The notes under the pieces: generated by a model
Seen by the model: only the letters and a program-made list of their open reading frames with translations
Told to the model about the DNA's origin: nothing
Databases searched by the model: none
Source of the DNA: JARRNO01 sp037384885
Lineage (GTDB): Bacteria; Acidobacteriota; UBA4820; DSQY01
Length of the DNA: 32,106 bases
Assembly: GCA_037384885.1 (NCBI GenBank)
Contig: JARRNO010000067.1
Coordinates: 1-32,106, forward strand
Reading direction: 5' to 3'
Translations under genes and position numbers: made by a program
Part shown: one piece after another, positions 1-9,518 of the stretch
Numbering within the stretch: the stretch's first letter is position 1
Layout of the letters: every line of letters starts with the position of its first letter

Positions 1-889
1 CAGGTGAAACCGTGACCAGAAGCAGACAGAGCAAAGGAAGAGCAAGGGCCGTTGTCAGCTCTGCGAAATGGAGGATCGCCAGAGCCGACAGGTTGTGCGG
101 AAGGAACGAGGCGTACAGCCGCCCGAGAAAGTCGAAGGCGTTCACATCGTTGAAACCGCCGCGCTGATGATAGTACCGGGAAGGCCAGACCACCAGATCG
201 TAGAACGCCCATCCCAGAGAATCTTCGATGAGGAGGGGGAGTCCCACTACCAGGAAGGGCACGAGGAGGCCCAAAAGGCCCCAGAGGAGTTTGCGGTCCT
301 TTAAGCCGGCAGGCGAAAGCAGCAGGACCATCCCAGCGATCAACAAACAAACGATAACCCCTTCGGTTTGGAGTGTAAGCCCCGTAGCGGCCGCGAGGAT
401 CCCGGTCACGAACCACCCCAGCCTGGACGGCTTTTCCATGCAGCCGAAGCCCGCATACAAGGCGAGCAGGGCAAGTCCCATTGCGAAATAATGGTGGCTG
501 GGTACGGGCCAGTAGGCGACGAAGAGCGCGGGAACCTGGAGCGCCGCGGCGGCCGCCCAGCCGGCGGGCATTTTCAGGCGGAGAAGGAGGCCGTAGAGAA
601 AGACGCCTTCCAGCGCCACCCAGAGAATGGAAAGAAATCTGAGCCCCGCCAGGGACGCACCGAAAATTTTGAAAAACGAGCCGAGTCCGTAAAGCATCAG
701 CGGAGGAAGAAAGGTGAAGAAGTCGCCGTAGGGGGCCCGTCCGAGGGCGACCTGCTTGCCGGCCCACGCCAAGGTCATTTCATCCCATTGGAACGGGAAA
801 AAATTGTAGCTGAAAAGGCTGATCCCGATCGCAAGTCCTGCGACGAAAAGAAGCCATCCCAGCAACCGTGAGTTACTCCGGCTTGTCAT
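1..889 (-). CDS. Polytopic membrane protein, GT-C type glycosyltransferase-like (3' end outside window)
   Basis: About 296 codons are visible and no stop occurs before the window edge, so the C-terminus is missing. The start is the ATG at 887-889, preceded by GAAGGAG at 894-900; it overlaps the end of the upstream gene by 17 bases, which suggests translational coupling. The N-terminus is a membrane segment (LLGWLLFVAGLAIGISLF), followed by a short loop with an acidic pair (QWDEMTLAWAG, about residues 34-44) and then GRAPYGDFFTFLPP and repeated hydrophobic helices. A first-loop acidic motif followed by many transmembrane helices is typical of the GT-C superfamily (ArnT/PMT-like, GT39/GT83), which transfer sugars from polyprenyl-phosphate donors on the outer face of the inner membrane. 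The neighbouring GtrB/ArnC-like gene would supply such a donor. Donor and acceptor are unknown; the family assignment is by pattern only. Confidence 0.75.
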   Translation of the reverse strand, partial: MTSRSNSRLLGWLLFVAGLAIGISLFSYNFFPFQWDEMTLAWAGKQVALGRAPYGDFFTFLPPLMLYGLGSFFKIFGASLAGLRFLSILWVALEGVFLYGLLLRLKMPAGWAAAAALQVPALFVAYWPVPSHHYFAMGLALLALYAGFGCMEKPSRLGWFVTGILAAATGLTLQTEGVIVCLLIAGMVLLLSPAGLKDRKLLWGLLGLLVPFLVVGLPLLIEDSLGWAFYDLVVWPSRYYHQRGGFNDVNAFDFLGRLYASFLPHNLSALAILHFAELTTALALPLLCLLLVTVSP

Positions 890-2591
890 GTGTCTCCTTC
901 AACTGATCCAAGGCCTTGGTGAGCTGCCCGCGAATGCGGATATAGGGGTCCTTTTTCAGCTTCGCCTCGATGACCTCGACCAGCCTTTCCGAGGATATCC
1001 TTCCCGCCGACGCCTCTTTGACCAGGTACTTGAGATCATCAGGCCTCATGGCATTGTAACCAAATTTCTTGATGATCTTCTGGTATCTCGGCTCGCGTTT
1101 GAGGAGAACCATCCCGTAGTTCCCGAAATAGACCAGCGACCAACTTTTGGGAGGGAAAAGCACGACGGAGGCGCCCCGGCTGACCTTCCTGCCGCCGGCC
1201 GCCTTCTCTTTGAGATAGAAGTTGTTGTAGGGATAAAGGACGATATCGAAAGGATATTTCTTGAGAAACTTGTGGTAGGCCGGAATGGACGTGTAGGCCT
1301 TGTGATAATTCACCAGTTCCTTTTCAAAGGGGTAGTAGCGGCCGTCCATGAAAATCCGGTCCAGCGGGTAAAGCTCCCAATCGAGATAGCCCCCGACTGT
1401 GTAGGTGTTGAAAAGGTTTCCCTTGATGTGGTGGGTTTTGAGGAAGTTGGCCTCCTGCACCGGGTACTTGTAGGTCAGGTTGAAGTCGGGCGTGAAATTA
1501 ACATACTGATATGAGCAGCGTACCAGCACTCCGAAGAGAATGACGCCCCAAACAAGCCGCCTGGCGCGCAGCACCCGGGAGGCGTCCCGGATAGCGGCCA
1601 CGCCCGCCGGCACCAAGGTCAGCACGAGAAAGGCCGTGTAGCGGACCCAATACAGGCCCAGAAAGACCTGGGAAGTCGCCCAAAGCCACTGGACCCAAGT
1701 CAGCCTCTTGTAGCGGACGAGAAGATAGATCAGCAGGAGGATGCAAACCGCGTCGAAAAGCAGAAAAATGCCGTGCCAGGGCGTGTGGGTCCATTCCTCG
1801 ATTTGAATCAGGTGGGGGTTCAAAAACCCGATGAGGGACTTGACCGGGAACCACGGGATCCGCCACCCGTATGGATTGATAAAAACCGCGGCGGCGGGCG
1901 CCAGACCGTTGAGGGCCATGTATCCCAGGTACCTCGCGCTCAGCCGCCTTTCCCGCAGCGCATCGAGGACATGTCCGGCAAGGACGGCGCCCAAGAGAAG
2001 AAGGCCGTACGACCAGCCGCCGTGAACCTGCGCCCAGAAGCAGAAAAAGATGCTCGAAAAGATCCAGAACCGGCCCAGCCTGTCAGGAGGGGGTTTCCAC
2101 CTTAACAAAGCCTCCACAAGGATCGCCATCAGAACCAGCGACGCGACTTCCGGCCGGAACCTTACCCGTACCTGGTAGAAAAACAGCATGACCAGCATGT
2201 AGGCCGCAAAATCGACAGCGCTCCCTCCCAGCAGACGGACGCAGCGGTAGAGAATGCCCACGGCCAGGACGCCGAGAAGGGTCGTGAGGATGCAAAGCAG
2301 TGTGTCGCCGCCCAGTTTCCAAAGGGGATAGGCCACCACATGAAACAGCCACTCCGTATCCTCCCAGGGATGACCCAAGGCGGAGAAGGAAAACGTCTCG
2401 GTCCTCACCAGATGGTGCGTCTGCCAGATCTCCCGCCCGACGGCGAGATGCCAAAACGAGTCGGGATCCCACAGCGGTTGGTAGCAGGCGAGAAAAACAA
2501 TCAGAAGCGTCAGCGCCAAAAGGGTGTATTCACGCCAGGATGGACCTTCCAGGGGCGGCAGCTCCAGTATCTTCGGAACTCTCAGACGCAT
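873..2591 (-). CDS. Polytopic membrane protein of unknown function, possible GT-C glycosyltransferase
   Basis: A 572-residue protein with about ten hydrophobic helices and a soluble C-terminal part of roughly 200 residues. After the first helix lies the loop PDSFWHLAVGREIW, then FSFSALGHPWEDTEWLFH; acidic residues and a Trp-His pair in the first outer loop resemble GT-C enzymes. The C-terminal domain contains GGYLDWELYP and IFMDGRYYPF, found in uncharacterised bacterial membrane proteins of this layout. I chose the ATG at 2589-2591 because GGGAGG lies just upstream and the overlap with the amidotransferase gene is then only 10 bases; an in-frame GTG at 2624 would add 11 residues. The gene sits between asnB and another polytopic protein, pointing to surface glycan or glycoprotein assembly. 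The precise reaction is unknown. Confidence 0.8.
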   Translation of the reverse strand: MRLRVPKILELPPLEGPSWREYTLLALTLLIVFLACYQPLWDPDSFWHLAVGREIWQTHHLVRTETFSFSALGHPWEDTEWLFHVVAYPLWKLGGDTLLCILTTLLGVLAVGILYRCVRLLGGSAVDFAAYMLVMLFFYQVRVRFRPEVASLVLMAILVEALLRWKPPPDRLGRFWIFSSIFFCFWAQVHGGWSYGLLLLGAVLAGHVLDALRERRLSARYLGYMALNGLAPAAAVFINPYGWRIPWFPVKSLIGFLNPHLIQIEEWTHTPWHGIFLLFDAVCILLLIYLLVRYKRLTWVQWLWATSQVFLGLYWVRYTAFLVLTLVPAGVAAIRDASRVLRARRLVWGVILFGVLVRCSYQYVNFTPDFNLTYKYPVQEANFLKTHHIKGNLFNTYTVGGYLDWELYPLDRIFMDGRYYPFEKELVNYHKAYTSIPAYHKFLKKYPFDIVLYPYNNFYLKEKAAGGRKVSRGASVVLFPPKSWSLVYFGNYGMVLLKREPRYQKIIKKFGYNAMRPDDLKYLVKEASAGRISSERLVEVIEAKLKKDPYIRIRGQLTKALDQLKETHDKPE

Positions 2592-4441
2592 GGAGCCTCC
2601 CGGCGCCACCAGTCGAGGAGGCACAGGAGGACCCAGAGGGGCTTCCGGTGGTCCGCCTTCATCTCGAGGTGCTCCCGCCAGAGCCGCCTGGGCAGGTCGG
2701 GGCTTAAAAAGGGAACGCCGCCAAGGACTTGGTCGGAGAGAAGGTCTTCAACGAAGGGGCGGAGCGGGCCGACCAGCCATCTCGCCATGGGAATGCCGAA
2801 TCCCTTCTTCTTCCGGTCCAGAAAACCCGGCGGGAACCGGTCGGCAAAGGCCTGCTTGAAGATGGCTTTCCCTTGTGTGCCCCTCAGCTTCCATTCCGGG
2901 GGGAAAGAAAACGCCAGACGCACCACCCGCGGGTCCAGAAGGGGGACGCGGGCCTCAAGAGAAGCCATCATGCTGGCGCGGTCCACCTTGGCGAGGATGT
3001 CTTCCAGAAGGTAGGTATGGAGATCGTGCCATTGGGCGTTACTGACCGCATCCCGGCGGGGAGGCGGTTGAATCCACTCGGATATGAATCCGAAGGCGCT
3101 GCGGTATCCAGGGATAAGCTCACCCAGTTGTGACGGCGTGAAGGCGCCAAGCCAGAGGTGATGGCGCTGCGGCATGGGAGATTCCGCGCCGTCCCGGAAT
3201 TTGTTCAGAAGGTAGGGACCGGGCAGGTTTTTGTGGGACACAGGCAGCAGCCGTGCAACCGCCCCGAGCAAGGGGCGGCGGACGAATCCGGGAACGGCTT
3301 TGTACAGTCCATAGTAGCGGTGAGCGAGGTAGGTCGGGTATCCGGCGAAGAGTTCGTCGCCGCCGTCGCCTCCCAGTGCGACCGTAACCCTTTCCCGGGC
3401 GAAGCGGCTGAGGAGGGCGGTTGGAAAGATGGAGGGGTCGGCGAACGGCTCGTCCAAGCGTTCCATGACACGGGGGACTTCCGTGAGCAGCTCCGTTTCC
3501 GTAAACCGGTGCTCGTGGTGCCGGCTGCCGATATGTTCAGCGGCGCGGCGGGCGTAAGCGCTTTCGTCGAAGGTCGGGTCCTCGAAGGAAATGGAGAAGC
3601 TTTGAACATCGCCCCCCGCTTGTTTCATGCAGGAAGTCACGATGCTCGAATCCACTCCTCCGCTTAGAAAGACCCCCAGCGGCACGTCGGAAACCAGCTG
3701 GTCGCGAACGGCATCGAACACCGTCTCCCGGAGCATCTCGACAGCCTCCCGCCGCGAGCGGATGGGGGATTCCGGAACCGTCCATCGCCAATAGGGCCGG
3801 CTCGCGGCTTCACCATCTTTGACTTCCAGGATGTACCCGGGCAGCAGTTTTCGGACGGCGGCGTAGGCGGAGCGCGGCGCCGGAATATACTCGCATGTGA
3901 GGAAGGCGGTCAGCGCCTCGAGGTCGGCCCGCCGGTCAAACCCCTCGTAAGCCTGGATCGCCTTGATTTCGGAGGCGAAAAGCACGCCGTCCCCGCAGCG
4001 GGCCCAATAGAGGGGCTTCACGCCGAGAGGGTCCCGGGCCAAAAGGAGGGTTCGTCTGGAGCGGTCGTAAAGGGCAAAGGCGAAAATTCCGTTCAACCGG
4101 GAGGGGAAGCCTGGGCCTTCCTCTTCGTAAAGATGGCAAAGAACTTCCGTGTCCGAACGCGTCCGGAAACGATGTCCCTTGCCGGCCAATTCTTCCCGCA
4201 GGGACTTGAAGTTATAGATTTCGCCGTTGAAAACAACGACAACCGTGCCATCCTCGTTGGTGATGGGCTGGGCTCCCCCGTCCACGTCGATGATGGCCAG
4301 GCGCCTGTGGGCCAGCCCGACCGGGCCGTCGCGAAAAAAACCCTTCCCGTCCGGACCCCGGTGGCGCATGGTTTCCGCCATGGCTTCGAGGGCGCCGTCC
4401 GCGACGGGGTGCTTCAGTGAGAGTCCGGCGATTCCACACAT
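2582..4441 (-). CDS. asnB: Glutamine-hydrolysing asparagine synthase-type amidotransferase (AsnB family)
   Basis: A full-length 619-residue protein. Cys2 directly after the initiator Met is the class II glutaminase nucleophile; FNGEIYN (71-77) and the Asp in RSDTE (97) complete the glutamine site. The C-terminal synthetase half has the PP-loop SGGVDSS (260-266) and LGGDGGDELFAGY. The enzyme releases ammonia from glutamine and uses ATP to form an amide, classically asparagine from aspartate. In polysaccharide and glycan loci AsnB paralogues often amidate sugar acids or other carboxyl groups instead. Here it lies between a polyprenyl-phosphate glycosyltransferase and two polytopic membrane proteins, so a role in glycan modification is at least as likely as asparagine supply. 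It overlaps the glycosyltransferase stop by 28 bases. The ATG start is fixed by the required Met-Cys N-terminus. Confidence 0.93.
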   Translation of the reverse strand: MCGIAGLSLKHPVADGALEAMAETMRHRGPDGKGFFRDGPVGLAHRRLAIIDVDGGAQPITNEDGTVVVVFNGEIYNFKSLREELAGKGHRFRTRSDTEVLCHLYEEEGPGFPSRLNGIFAFALYDRSRRTLLLARDPLGVKPLYWARCGDGVLFASEIKAIQAYEGFDRRADLEALTAFLTCEYIPAPRSAYAAVRKLLPGYILEVKDGEAASRPYWRWTVPESPIRSRREAVEMLRETVFDAVRDQLVSDVPLGVFLSGGVDSSIVTSCMKQAGGDVQSFSISFEDPTFDESAYARRAAEHIGSRHHEHRFTETELLTEVPRVMERLDEPFADPSIFPTALLSRFARERVTVALGGDGGDELFAGYPTYLAHRYYGLYKAVPGFVRRPLLGAVARLLPVSHKNLPGPYLLNKFRDGAESPMPQRHHLWLGAFTPSQLGELIPGYRSAFGFISEWIQPPPRRDAVSNAQWHDLHTYLLEDILAKVDRASMMASLEARVPLLDPRVVRLAFSFPPEWKLRGTQGKAIFKQAFADRFPPGFLDRKKKGFGIPMARWLVGPLRPFVEDLLSDQVLGGVPFLSPDLPRRLWREHLEMKADHRKPLWVLLCLLDWWRREAPCV

Positions 4442-5269
4442 TCGGAGTCCTGGGTCTCTCGGATCACGTAAGGGGTGCTGCGCGTAGCGGCGAAATAAAT
4501 TCGCGTCATGACTTCCCCAAGCAGCCCCATCATGACAAGCTGCAGCCCCGCGAGGGCGAAAAAGACGGCGAGCACGAAAACGGGGTTCCTGTGTACCCAG
4601 ACTCCCTGGAAAAGTTTCTCATAGAGGGTGTAGGCGGCGAGGAGACCGGCAAGGCCGATCAATCCGAGTCCGGTTCCCCCGAACACGTAGATGGGCTTCG
4701 TGATGAACGACCCCATGAATTTGACGGTCAGGAGATCCAAAATGACCTTCACCGTCCGCCCGAGGCCGTACTTGCTCTTGCCGTGAAGGCGCGGGTGGTG
4801 GTTGACCTCCACCTCGGTCACTTTGGCGCCCTGCCAGCTCGCCAGGATCGGAATGAATCGATGCATCTCCCCCACCAGCCGTACCGGCTGCAGGACTTCA
4901 CGGCGGTAGGCTTTCAGCGTGCAGCCATAGTCGTGCAGGCGAACCCCGGAAATGAGGGAGATCAAGCCGTTGGCCATCTTTGAGGGCAGAATGCGGGTCA
5001 AGAAGGGATCCTTGCGCATGCGGCGCCAGCCGCTGACCACGTCAAACCCCTCGTCGAGTTTCCCGAGCAGCTTGGGGATATCGGCTGGGTCGTTCTGCAA
5101 GTCGCCGTCCAGAGGGATCAGGATGCCCCCCCGTGCGGCCTGGATCGCCGCCGCCAGGGCGGCCGTGGGCGACGGTCTCCCGGATGCGATCCAGGAGAGG
5201 CGCCAGGTTGTCGGCTTCATTGTAGAGAGGCACCAGGATGCTGAGCTCGGGACGGGGACGGGAGTCCAT
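4414..5269 (-). pseudogene. GtrB/ArnC/DPM1-like polyprenyl-phosphate glycosyltransferase, internally deleted and frameshifted
   Basis: The N-terminus starts at the ATG 5267-5269 and reads ELSILVPLYNEADNLAPLLD, the classic GT2 opening. At about 5165-5175 the frame breaks. The remainder continues in another frame from PTAALAAAIQAARGG, through LDGDLQNDP, HGKSKYG and two C-terminal membrane helices, to the stop at 4414. In the family about 45 residues lie between these two parts, including the DDGS nucleotide-sugar/metal motif; they are absent. An intact protein would be about 330 residues and would charge undecaprenyl phosphate with a sugar. The ATG overlaps the pilR stop by one base (TAATG), so it is coupled to the pilus regulators. 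Because selA, icd and yjbQ carry the same kind of lesion, a collapsed assembly gap is as likely as a true pseudogene. The piece from 5220 to 4414 alone could be called as a 268-residue protein. Confidence 0.82.
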
Positions 5270-6651
5270 TAGGCATCCTTTCCTTGAAGGTGGTACTTCT
5301 TCACGAAATATCGCATGGATCTGAATGAAATTCCGAGCCTTTCCGCCGCACGGACCATGACGCCCTCTTCCAGCTCGAGGGCGCGGCGGATATAGGCGGC
5401 CCGCAGGCCCTCCACCGTTTCGGTGAGAGAGAAGCCGGTGTCGGGGATGTCGATTTCCGGCCCCGAGGTGGGGATGCGGTACCCCAGAATGTGGTCGGGA
5501 AGGTGGCTCAGTTCAATCCGGTCCTTGGCGGCCAGGGCCACCCCCCGCTCGATGACGTTTTCGAGTTCACGGATGTTGCCCGGCCATTGGTAGCTTTCCA
5601 AGGCGCTCATGGCCTGGGGAGAAAGCCCCGGAGGTTCCTTCTTCAGGACGCGCGAGTATTTTTCGAGAAAATGGCCCACCAGCAGCGGGATGTCTTCGCG
5701 CCGGTCCCTGAGCGCGGGAAGGTTCAGATTGATGACGTTGATCCGGTAGTAAAGATCCTCTCGAAAAGCTTTGTCCTGGACCATACGCTGAAGATCCTGG
5801 TTGGTGGCGGCGAGCACGCGGGCGTCGACTTCGTGGTCCTCGGTCGCGCCGACGGGGCGGATGCGCCTTTCCTGAAGCGCGCGCAGGAGCTTCACCTGCA
5901 TGAGGGGGGACATTTCGCCGATTTCGTCGAGAAAGAGGGTCCCGCCGTGGGCCATGTCAAATAGCCCCTTTTTCGTGGCGTAAGCGCCGGTGAAGGCGCC
6001 TTTGACGTGGCCGAAAAGTTCGCTTTCCAGGAGCGTTTCTGGAATGCCGCCGCAGTTGACGCTGATGAAGGGCTTGTTCCTTCTGGGGGAACGCTGGTGA
6101 ATCGCCCGGGCGACCAGCTCCTTGCCTGTCCCGCTCTCACCCTGGATCAAGACCGTGCTGAGCGTGGGAGCGATTCTTTCGATCATGGCGTACATGCTTC
6201 GCATGGAAGGGCTTCCGCCGATGATTTCTCCGAAGGACTCCTTCTGGGAAAGTTCGACCTTCAGCCTGATGTTTTCCTCGCGAAGGGTTTTCTTCTCGAG
6301 CGCGCTGCTCACCACGTGGACCAGCTCGTCAACTTGGAACGGCTTGGTGACGTAATCGAAGGCGCCCAGCTTCAGGGCCTCGATGGCGCTCTCCGCGCTG
6401 GCGTATGCCGTCATGAGAATGATTTCGGCGCCGGAACCGTCCTCGCGGACCTTCTTCAGGAGATCGAGCCCTGAAAGCCCCGGCATCCTGATATCGGATA
6501 CGATCAGATCGAAGGGGCTGGCTCCCAGGAGACGGAGCGCCTCTTCGGCGTCTCTGGCGGTCTTGACGCGGTATCCCTCCTGCTTCAGGAGGATTTCGAG
6601 CATGCGCCGCATGCTCTGCTCGTCGTCCACCACCAGGATCTCTTCAGGCAT
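5269..6651 (-). CDS. pilR: Sigma-54-dependent response regulator PilR
   Basis: A 460-residue NtrC-type regulator, complete. The receiver domain (1-120) has the acidic pair D9/D10, phospho-acceptor D53 and K103. The AAA+ domain has Walker A GESGTGKE (171-178), the sigma-54 contact loop GAFTGA (218-223) and Walker B TLFLDEIGE (238-246). The last ~35 residues form a Fis-type helix-turn-helix (AAERLGISFRSMRYFVKKY). It would be phosphorylated by the adjacent PilS and activate sigma-54 promoters, classically pilA, which is not in this window. The start overlaps the pilS end by 8 bases. The Fis-like tail with RSMRYFVKKY matches PilR proteins rather than generic NtrC, and the pilB-T-C-S-R context supports the name. 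Confidence 0.93.
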   Translation of the reverse strand: MPEEILVVDDEQSMRRMLEILLKQEGYRVKTARDAEEALRLLGASPFDLIVSDIRMPGLSGLDLLKKVREDGSGAEIILMTAYASAESAIEALKLGAFDYVTKPFQVDELVHVVSSALEKKTLREENIRLKVELSQKESFGEIIGGSPSMRSMYAMIERIAPTLSTVLIQGESGTGKELVARAIHQRSPRRNKPFISVNCGGIPETLLESELFGHVKGAFTGAYATKKGLFDMAHGGTLFLDEIGEMSPLMQVKLLRALQERRIRPVGATEDHEVDARVLAATNQDLQRMVQDKAFREDLYYRINVINLNLPALRDRREDIPLLVGHFLEKYSRVLKKEPPGLSPQAMSALESYQWPGNIRELENVIERGVALAAKDRIELSHLPDHILGYRIPTSGPEIDIPDTGFSLTETVEGLRAAYIRRALELEEGVMVRAAERLGISFRSMRYFVKKYHLQGKDA

Positions 6652-8272
6652 CGTCCCTCACCAGGGGAAAGAGCAGGCGGCAAACCGTGCCTTTACCGTA
6701 TGTAGAATCCATTTCCACCAGTCCGCCGTGCTGTTCCATGATCCGGTAGACAACAGACAACCCGAGTCCGGAACCCGAACGGAATCCCCGCCGGAAGGGC
6801 TCGAAATACTTGGGGATCTCACTTTTGGGGATCCCCTTGCCTGTGTCCTTCACCTCAAGTATAGCGTAGGGTTCGCGCAGGCTCAAAGACAGCGTAATCG
6901 TTCCAGGACCGTTAATGGCTTTCCGGGCGTTTTGAAGCAGGTTCCACATGGCCTGCCGGAACCGGTCCTGGTCCACGGCGGCGACCACCCGGTGGGTGGG
7001 AAAGCTTTCTTTGAAGGTCAGGGCTTCCAGGGAATGGGATGGGTCATTGCGGAAGAGGGTCCAGACCTCCCTTGCCAGTGCCACCAAGTCATGGTTCTTC
7101 AGAATCTGGGGCCCCGGTTGAACGAAGCTGAGAAAGTTCTGGAGCGTCTGGCTCAGACGATTGCTTTCGCTGTGAATGATGCCGAGCAGCTCATACTCGC
7201 GGGATCCCGGTACGGCCTCCCGGCGAAGCATTTGGGCCGATCCGGAAATGCTCCCGAGAGGATTCTTGATCTCGTGAGCAATATTGGCCGCCATTTCTCC
7301 CGTGGCCGCCAGGCGGTCACGGAGGGCGAGCTGCTGGCGAAGACGCACGAGCTCGGTCTCGTCTCTCACCAAGGCCAGGTAGCCGAGCCTGCCCTCATTT
7401 TCCAGCATGGGCCAGAGCGAAACGAGCAGGTGCTGGTCTCCAGGGACTTCAAGTGAGATGTCCTGGGGCTGGTTGAGGTCCTGGAGCCTGTTAACGGCCT
7501 CCTCTTCCAGTCCAAGGCTTCTCAGCTGGTCCAGAAGATTCCACCCGGAGGCCACAGACTCCATCAGGATGCGGCGCGAGGCGGCGTTGCAGAAGATCAC
7601 GTTCCATTTCTCATCCGTGGTCAGCAGGCCGCCTGCAAGGGAGGACACGACCTTCTCGTTGAGATCCCGTAAAAAGGAGAGGTCTTTCTGAACTTCTCCC
7701 AGGGTCTTCCGGCTCCTTTCGATCCTCGAGGACATGATTGATACGAGGACGGCGACGAGAAAGAACCCCATGAGATTGGCCAGCAGGGCGTAGAGGGCCG
7801 AGCCGGGAGGCGGGGGTTCGTAGGTGGTCTGCACGAACCAGTCCGGACGAATCCAGTTGTAGAAGAGCGCCACGGTCAGGGAGCCGAACAGAAGTGAATC
7901 GACGGCCGCCATCGTGAAAGCGCCCTTCCGCTGCAGAAGAATACCCGCCACGACGATCAGGAGATGAAAGAGAAAGACGAAAATACTATAAATTCCGCCG
8001 GTCAAAAAGACGAGGAGCGTGACGGTGGCCGCGTCGCCTGTGAGCTGAATGTACAGAAAAAGCGTCATGCCGCGCAGGGGTGGAATCCACCAATACATGA
8101 GCGCGTAGACGAGGTTAAGCGCCAGCACGAAGGCGATGAAGTCAAAGAACGGCTGCAGGGTGAGATGCAGCCCGATAGAGGCTTGAATGCCGAGAGCGCT
8201 GAAGAAGAAGGTCAGAGCAACGACCATCCGGACAACCATCAGCCGGATGGCCTGTTTTTCCAACCCTTCCAT
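6644..8272 (-). CDS. pilS: Membrane sensor histidine kinase PilS
   Basis: A 542-residue kinase. About six transmembrane helices occupy residues 10-182, followed by a coiled linker and a PAS-like domain (about 200-305, GLLTTDEKWNVIFCN). The HisKA box has H333 in ANIAHEIKNP, the N-box is NLLQN (444-448), and the ATP lid has DTGKGI (476-481) and GSGLGL (500-505). All residues needed for autophosphorylation are present. A multi-helix N-terminus without a large periplasmic domain is characteristic of PilS, which senses pilin in the inner membrane and controls PilR. It starts 7 bases after the pilC stop and overlaps pilR by 8 bases, so motor and regulator are made from one message. Confidence 0.92.
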   Translation of the reverse strand: MEGLEKQAIRLMVVRMVVALTFFFSALGIQASIGLHLTLQPFFDFIAFVLALNLVYALMYWWIPPLRGMTLFLYIQLTGDAATVTLLVFLTGGIYSIFVFLFHLLIVVAGILLQRKGAFTMAAVDSLLFGSLTVALFYNWIRPDWFVQTTYEPPPPGSALYALLANLMGFFLVAVLVSIMSSRIERSRKTLGEVQKDLSFLRDLNEKVVSSLAGGLLTTDEKWNVIFCNAASRRILMESVASGWNLLDQLRSLGLEEEAVNRLQDLNQPQDISLEVPGDQHLLVSLWPMLENEGRLGYLALVRDETELVRLRQQLALRDRLAATGEMAANIAHEIKNPLGSISGSAQMLRREAVPGSREYELLGIIHSESNRLSQTLQNFLSFVQPGPQILKNHDLVALAREVWTLFRNDPSHSLEALTFKESFPTHRVVAAVDQDRFRQAMWNLLQNARKAINGPGTITLSLSLREPYAILEVKDTGKGIPKSEIPKYFEPFRRGFRSGSGLGLSVVYRIMEQHGGLVEMDSTYGKGTVCRLLFPLVRDDA

Positions 8273-8279
8273 GCGCGGA

Positions 8280-9485
8280 TCAGCCGTGGATCTGCTGGAT
8301 GAGCGAGAACATGGGCATATACATGGAAATGACGATTCCGCCGATCACAACGCCCAGGAAGACGATAATGACGGGCTCGAGCAGCGACATCAGGTTCGCC
8401 ACGGCCTCGTCCACCTCGTCCTCGTAAAAATCGGCGATCTTGGACAGCATGGCGTCCATCGCGCCGGTGGATTCGCCCACGCTGATCATCTGAACCACCA
8501 TGCCCGGAAAGACCTTGGATTCACCGAGAGGCTGGGCCAGGGTGCGGCCTTCTTCGACTGATTTCCGGGTCTTCATGATCGCTTCCTCGACAATCGCGTT
8601 GCCTGAGGTCCGGGCCGTGATGTCCAGGCCTTCCAGAATGGGAACGCCGGATGTCACCAGTGTTGCCAGGGTGCGGCAGAAGCGGGCGACGGCGATTTTT
8701 CTCAAAACAGACCCGAAAACCGGAAGCTGCAGGAGGATCTTGTCGATGATGTACCGGCCGCCGGGAGTCTGATAATAAAGTCTGAGTGCGATGCCCAAGA
8801 GGATGACGAGCCCGATGAGCACCCACCCCCAGTGGCCGAGGAAATTGCTGATGGCGATGACAATCCGCGTCGGCAGGGGCAGCTTGGCTCCCAAGCCGGC
8901 GAACAGGTTGGCGAAGGTCGGAATGACCTTCCACATGATCACAATGACGACGAGAATGGCGATGGTGATGACCGATACCGGGTAGATCATGGCGGAACGG
9001 ACCGCCGCCTTGAGTTTGACCGCTTTTTCGATGTAGCCGGACAGGCGCTGCAGAATGGTGTCAAGGATGCCGCCCGCCTCGCCCGCTGCGATCAAGTTGC
9101 AGTACAGGGCGTCGAAGACCTTCGGATGTTTGCGAAAGGCGTCGCTGAGGTTGGCCCCGGCCTCCACATCTTCGCGGACTTCGAACAGGACCCGCTGGAA
9201 GGCTTTGTTCTGCTGTTGGCTACCAAGGATCTCGAGGCACTGCACGACCGGGAGGCCCGCGTCGATCATGACCGAGAACTGCCGCGTAAAAATGGCCAGT
9301 TCCTTGGAGTTGACCCGGCCGCCGAGCATGGGCAAGGCGAGTTCCTTACCCTTTTCCTTAACCTTGGTCACAATAATCTGCTGGCGGCGAAGAGCGGCGA
9401 CGACTCCGTCCTTGTTGTCGGCCGTCATGGTGCCGGCGACCGTTTCTCCCGTGCGCTTCCGACCTTTCCACTCAAACTGGGCCAT
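8280..9485 (-). CDS. pilC: Type IV pilus inner-membrane platform protein PilC
   Basis: A 401-residue protein of normal family length. It begins with the short beta-rich N-terminus typical of PilC/GspF (AQFEWKGRKRTGE) and contains two tandem T2SSF domains. Each has the pattern of a cytoplasmic four-helix segment followed by membrane helices: first RQFSVMIDAGLPVVQCLEIL, second CRTLATLVTSGVPILEGL. Membrane helices are at about 170-195, 220-245 and 370-395. PilC couples the PilB and PilT motors to pilin insertion and extraction. It follows pilT by 33 bases. Nothing unusual is seen in the sequence. Confidence 0.94.
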   Translation of the reverse strand: MAQFEWKGRKRTGETVAGTMTADNKDGVVAALRRQQIIVTKVKEKGKELALPMLGGRVNSKELAIFTRQFSVMIDAGLPVVQCLEILGSQQQNKAFQRVLFEVREDVEAGANLSDAFRKHPKVFDALYCNLIAAGEAGGILDTILQRLSGYIEKAVKLKAAVRSAMIYPVSVITIAILVVIVIMWKVIPTFANLFAGLGAKLPLPTRIVIAISNFLGHWGWVLIGLVILLGIALRLYYQTPGGRYIIDKILLQLPVFGSVLRKIAVARFCRTLATLVTSGVPILEGLDITARTSGNAIVEEAIMKTRKSVEEGRTLAQPLGESKVFPGMVVQMISVGESTGAMDAMLSKIADFYEDEVDEAVANLMSLLEPVIIVFLGVVIGGIVISMYMPMFSLIQQIHG

Positions 9486-9518
9486 TCTGCCTCCCTCAGC
9501 TCCCCGTCGTTGGAGCGG

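Noticed and set aside
368..871. Plus-strand open frame at the left edge
   Set aside because: It is opposite the membrane protein that starts at 889 on the minus strand, whose hydrophobic helices and RBS are clear.
2591..2624. GTG at 2624 as the start of the 572-residue membrane protein
   Set aside because: The ATG at 2591 has GGGAGG upstream and a shorter overlap with asnB.
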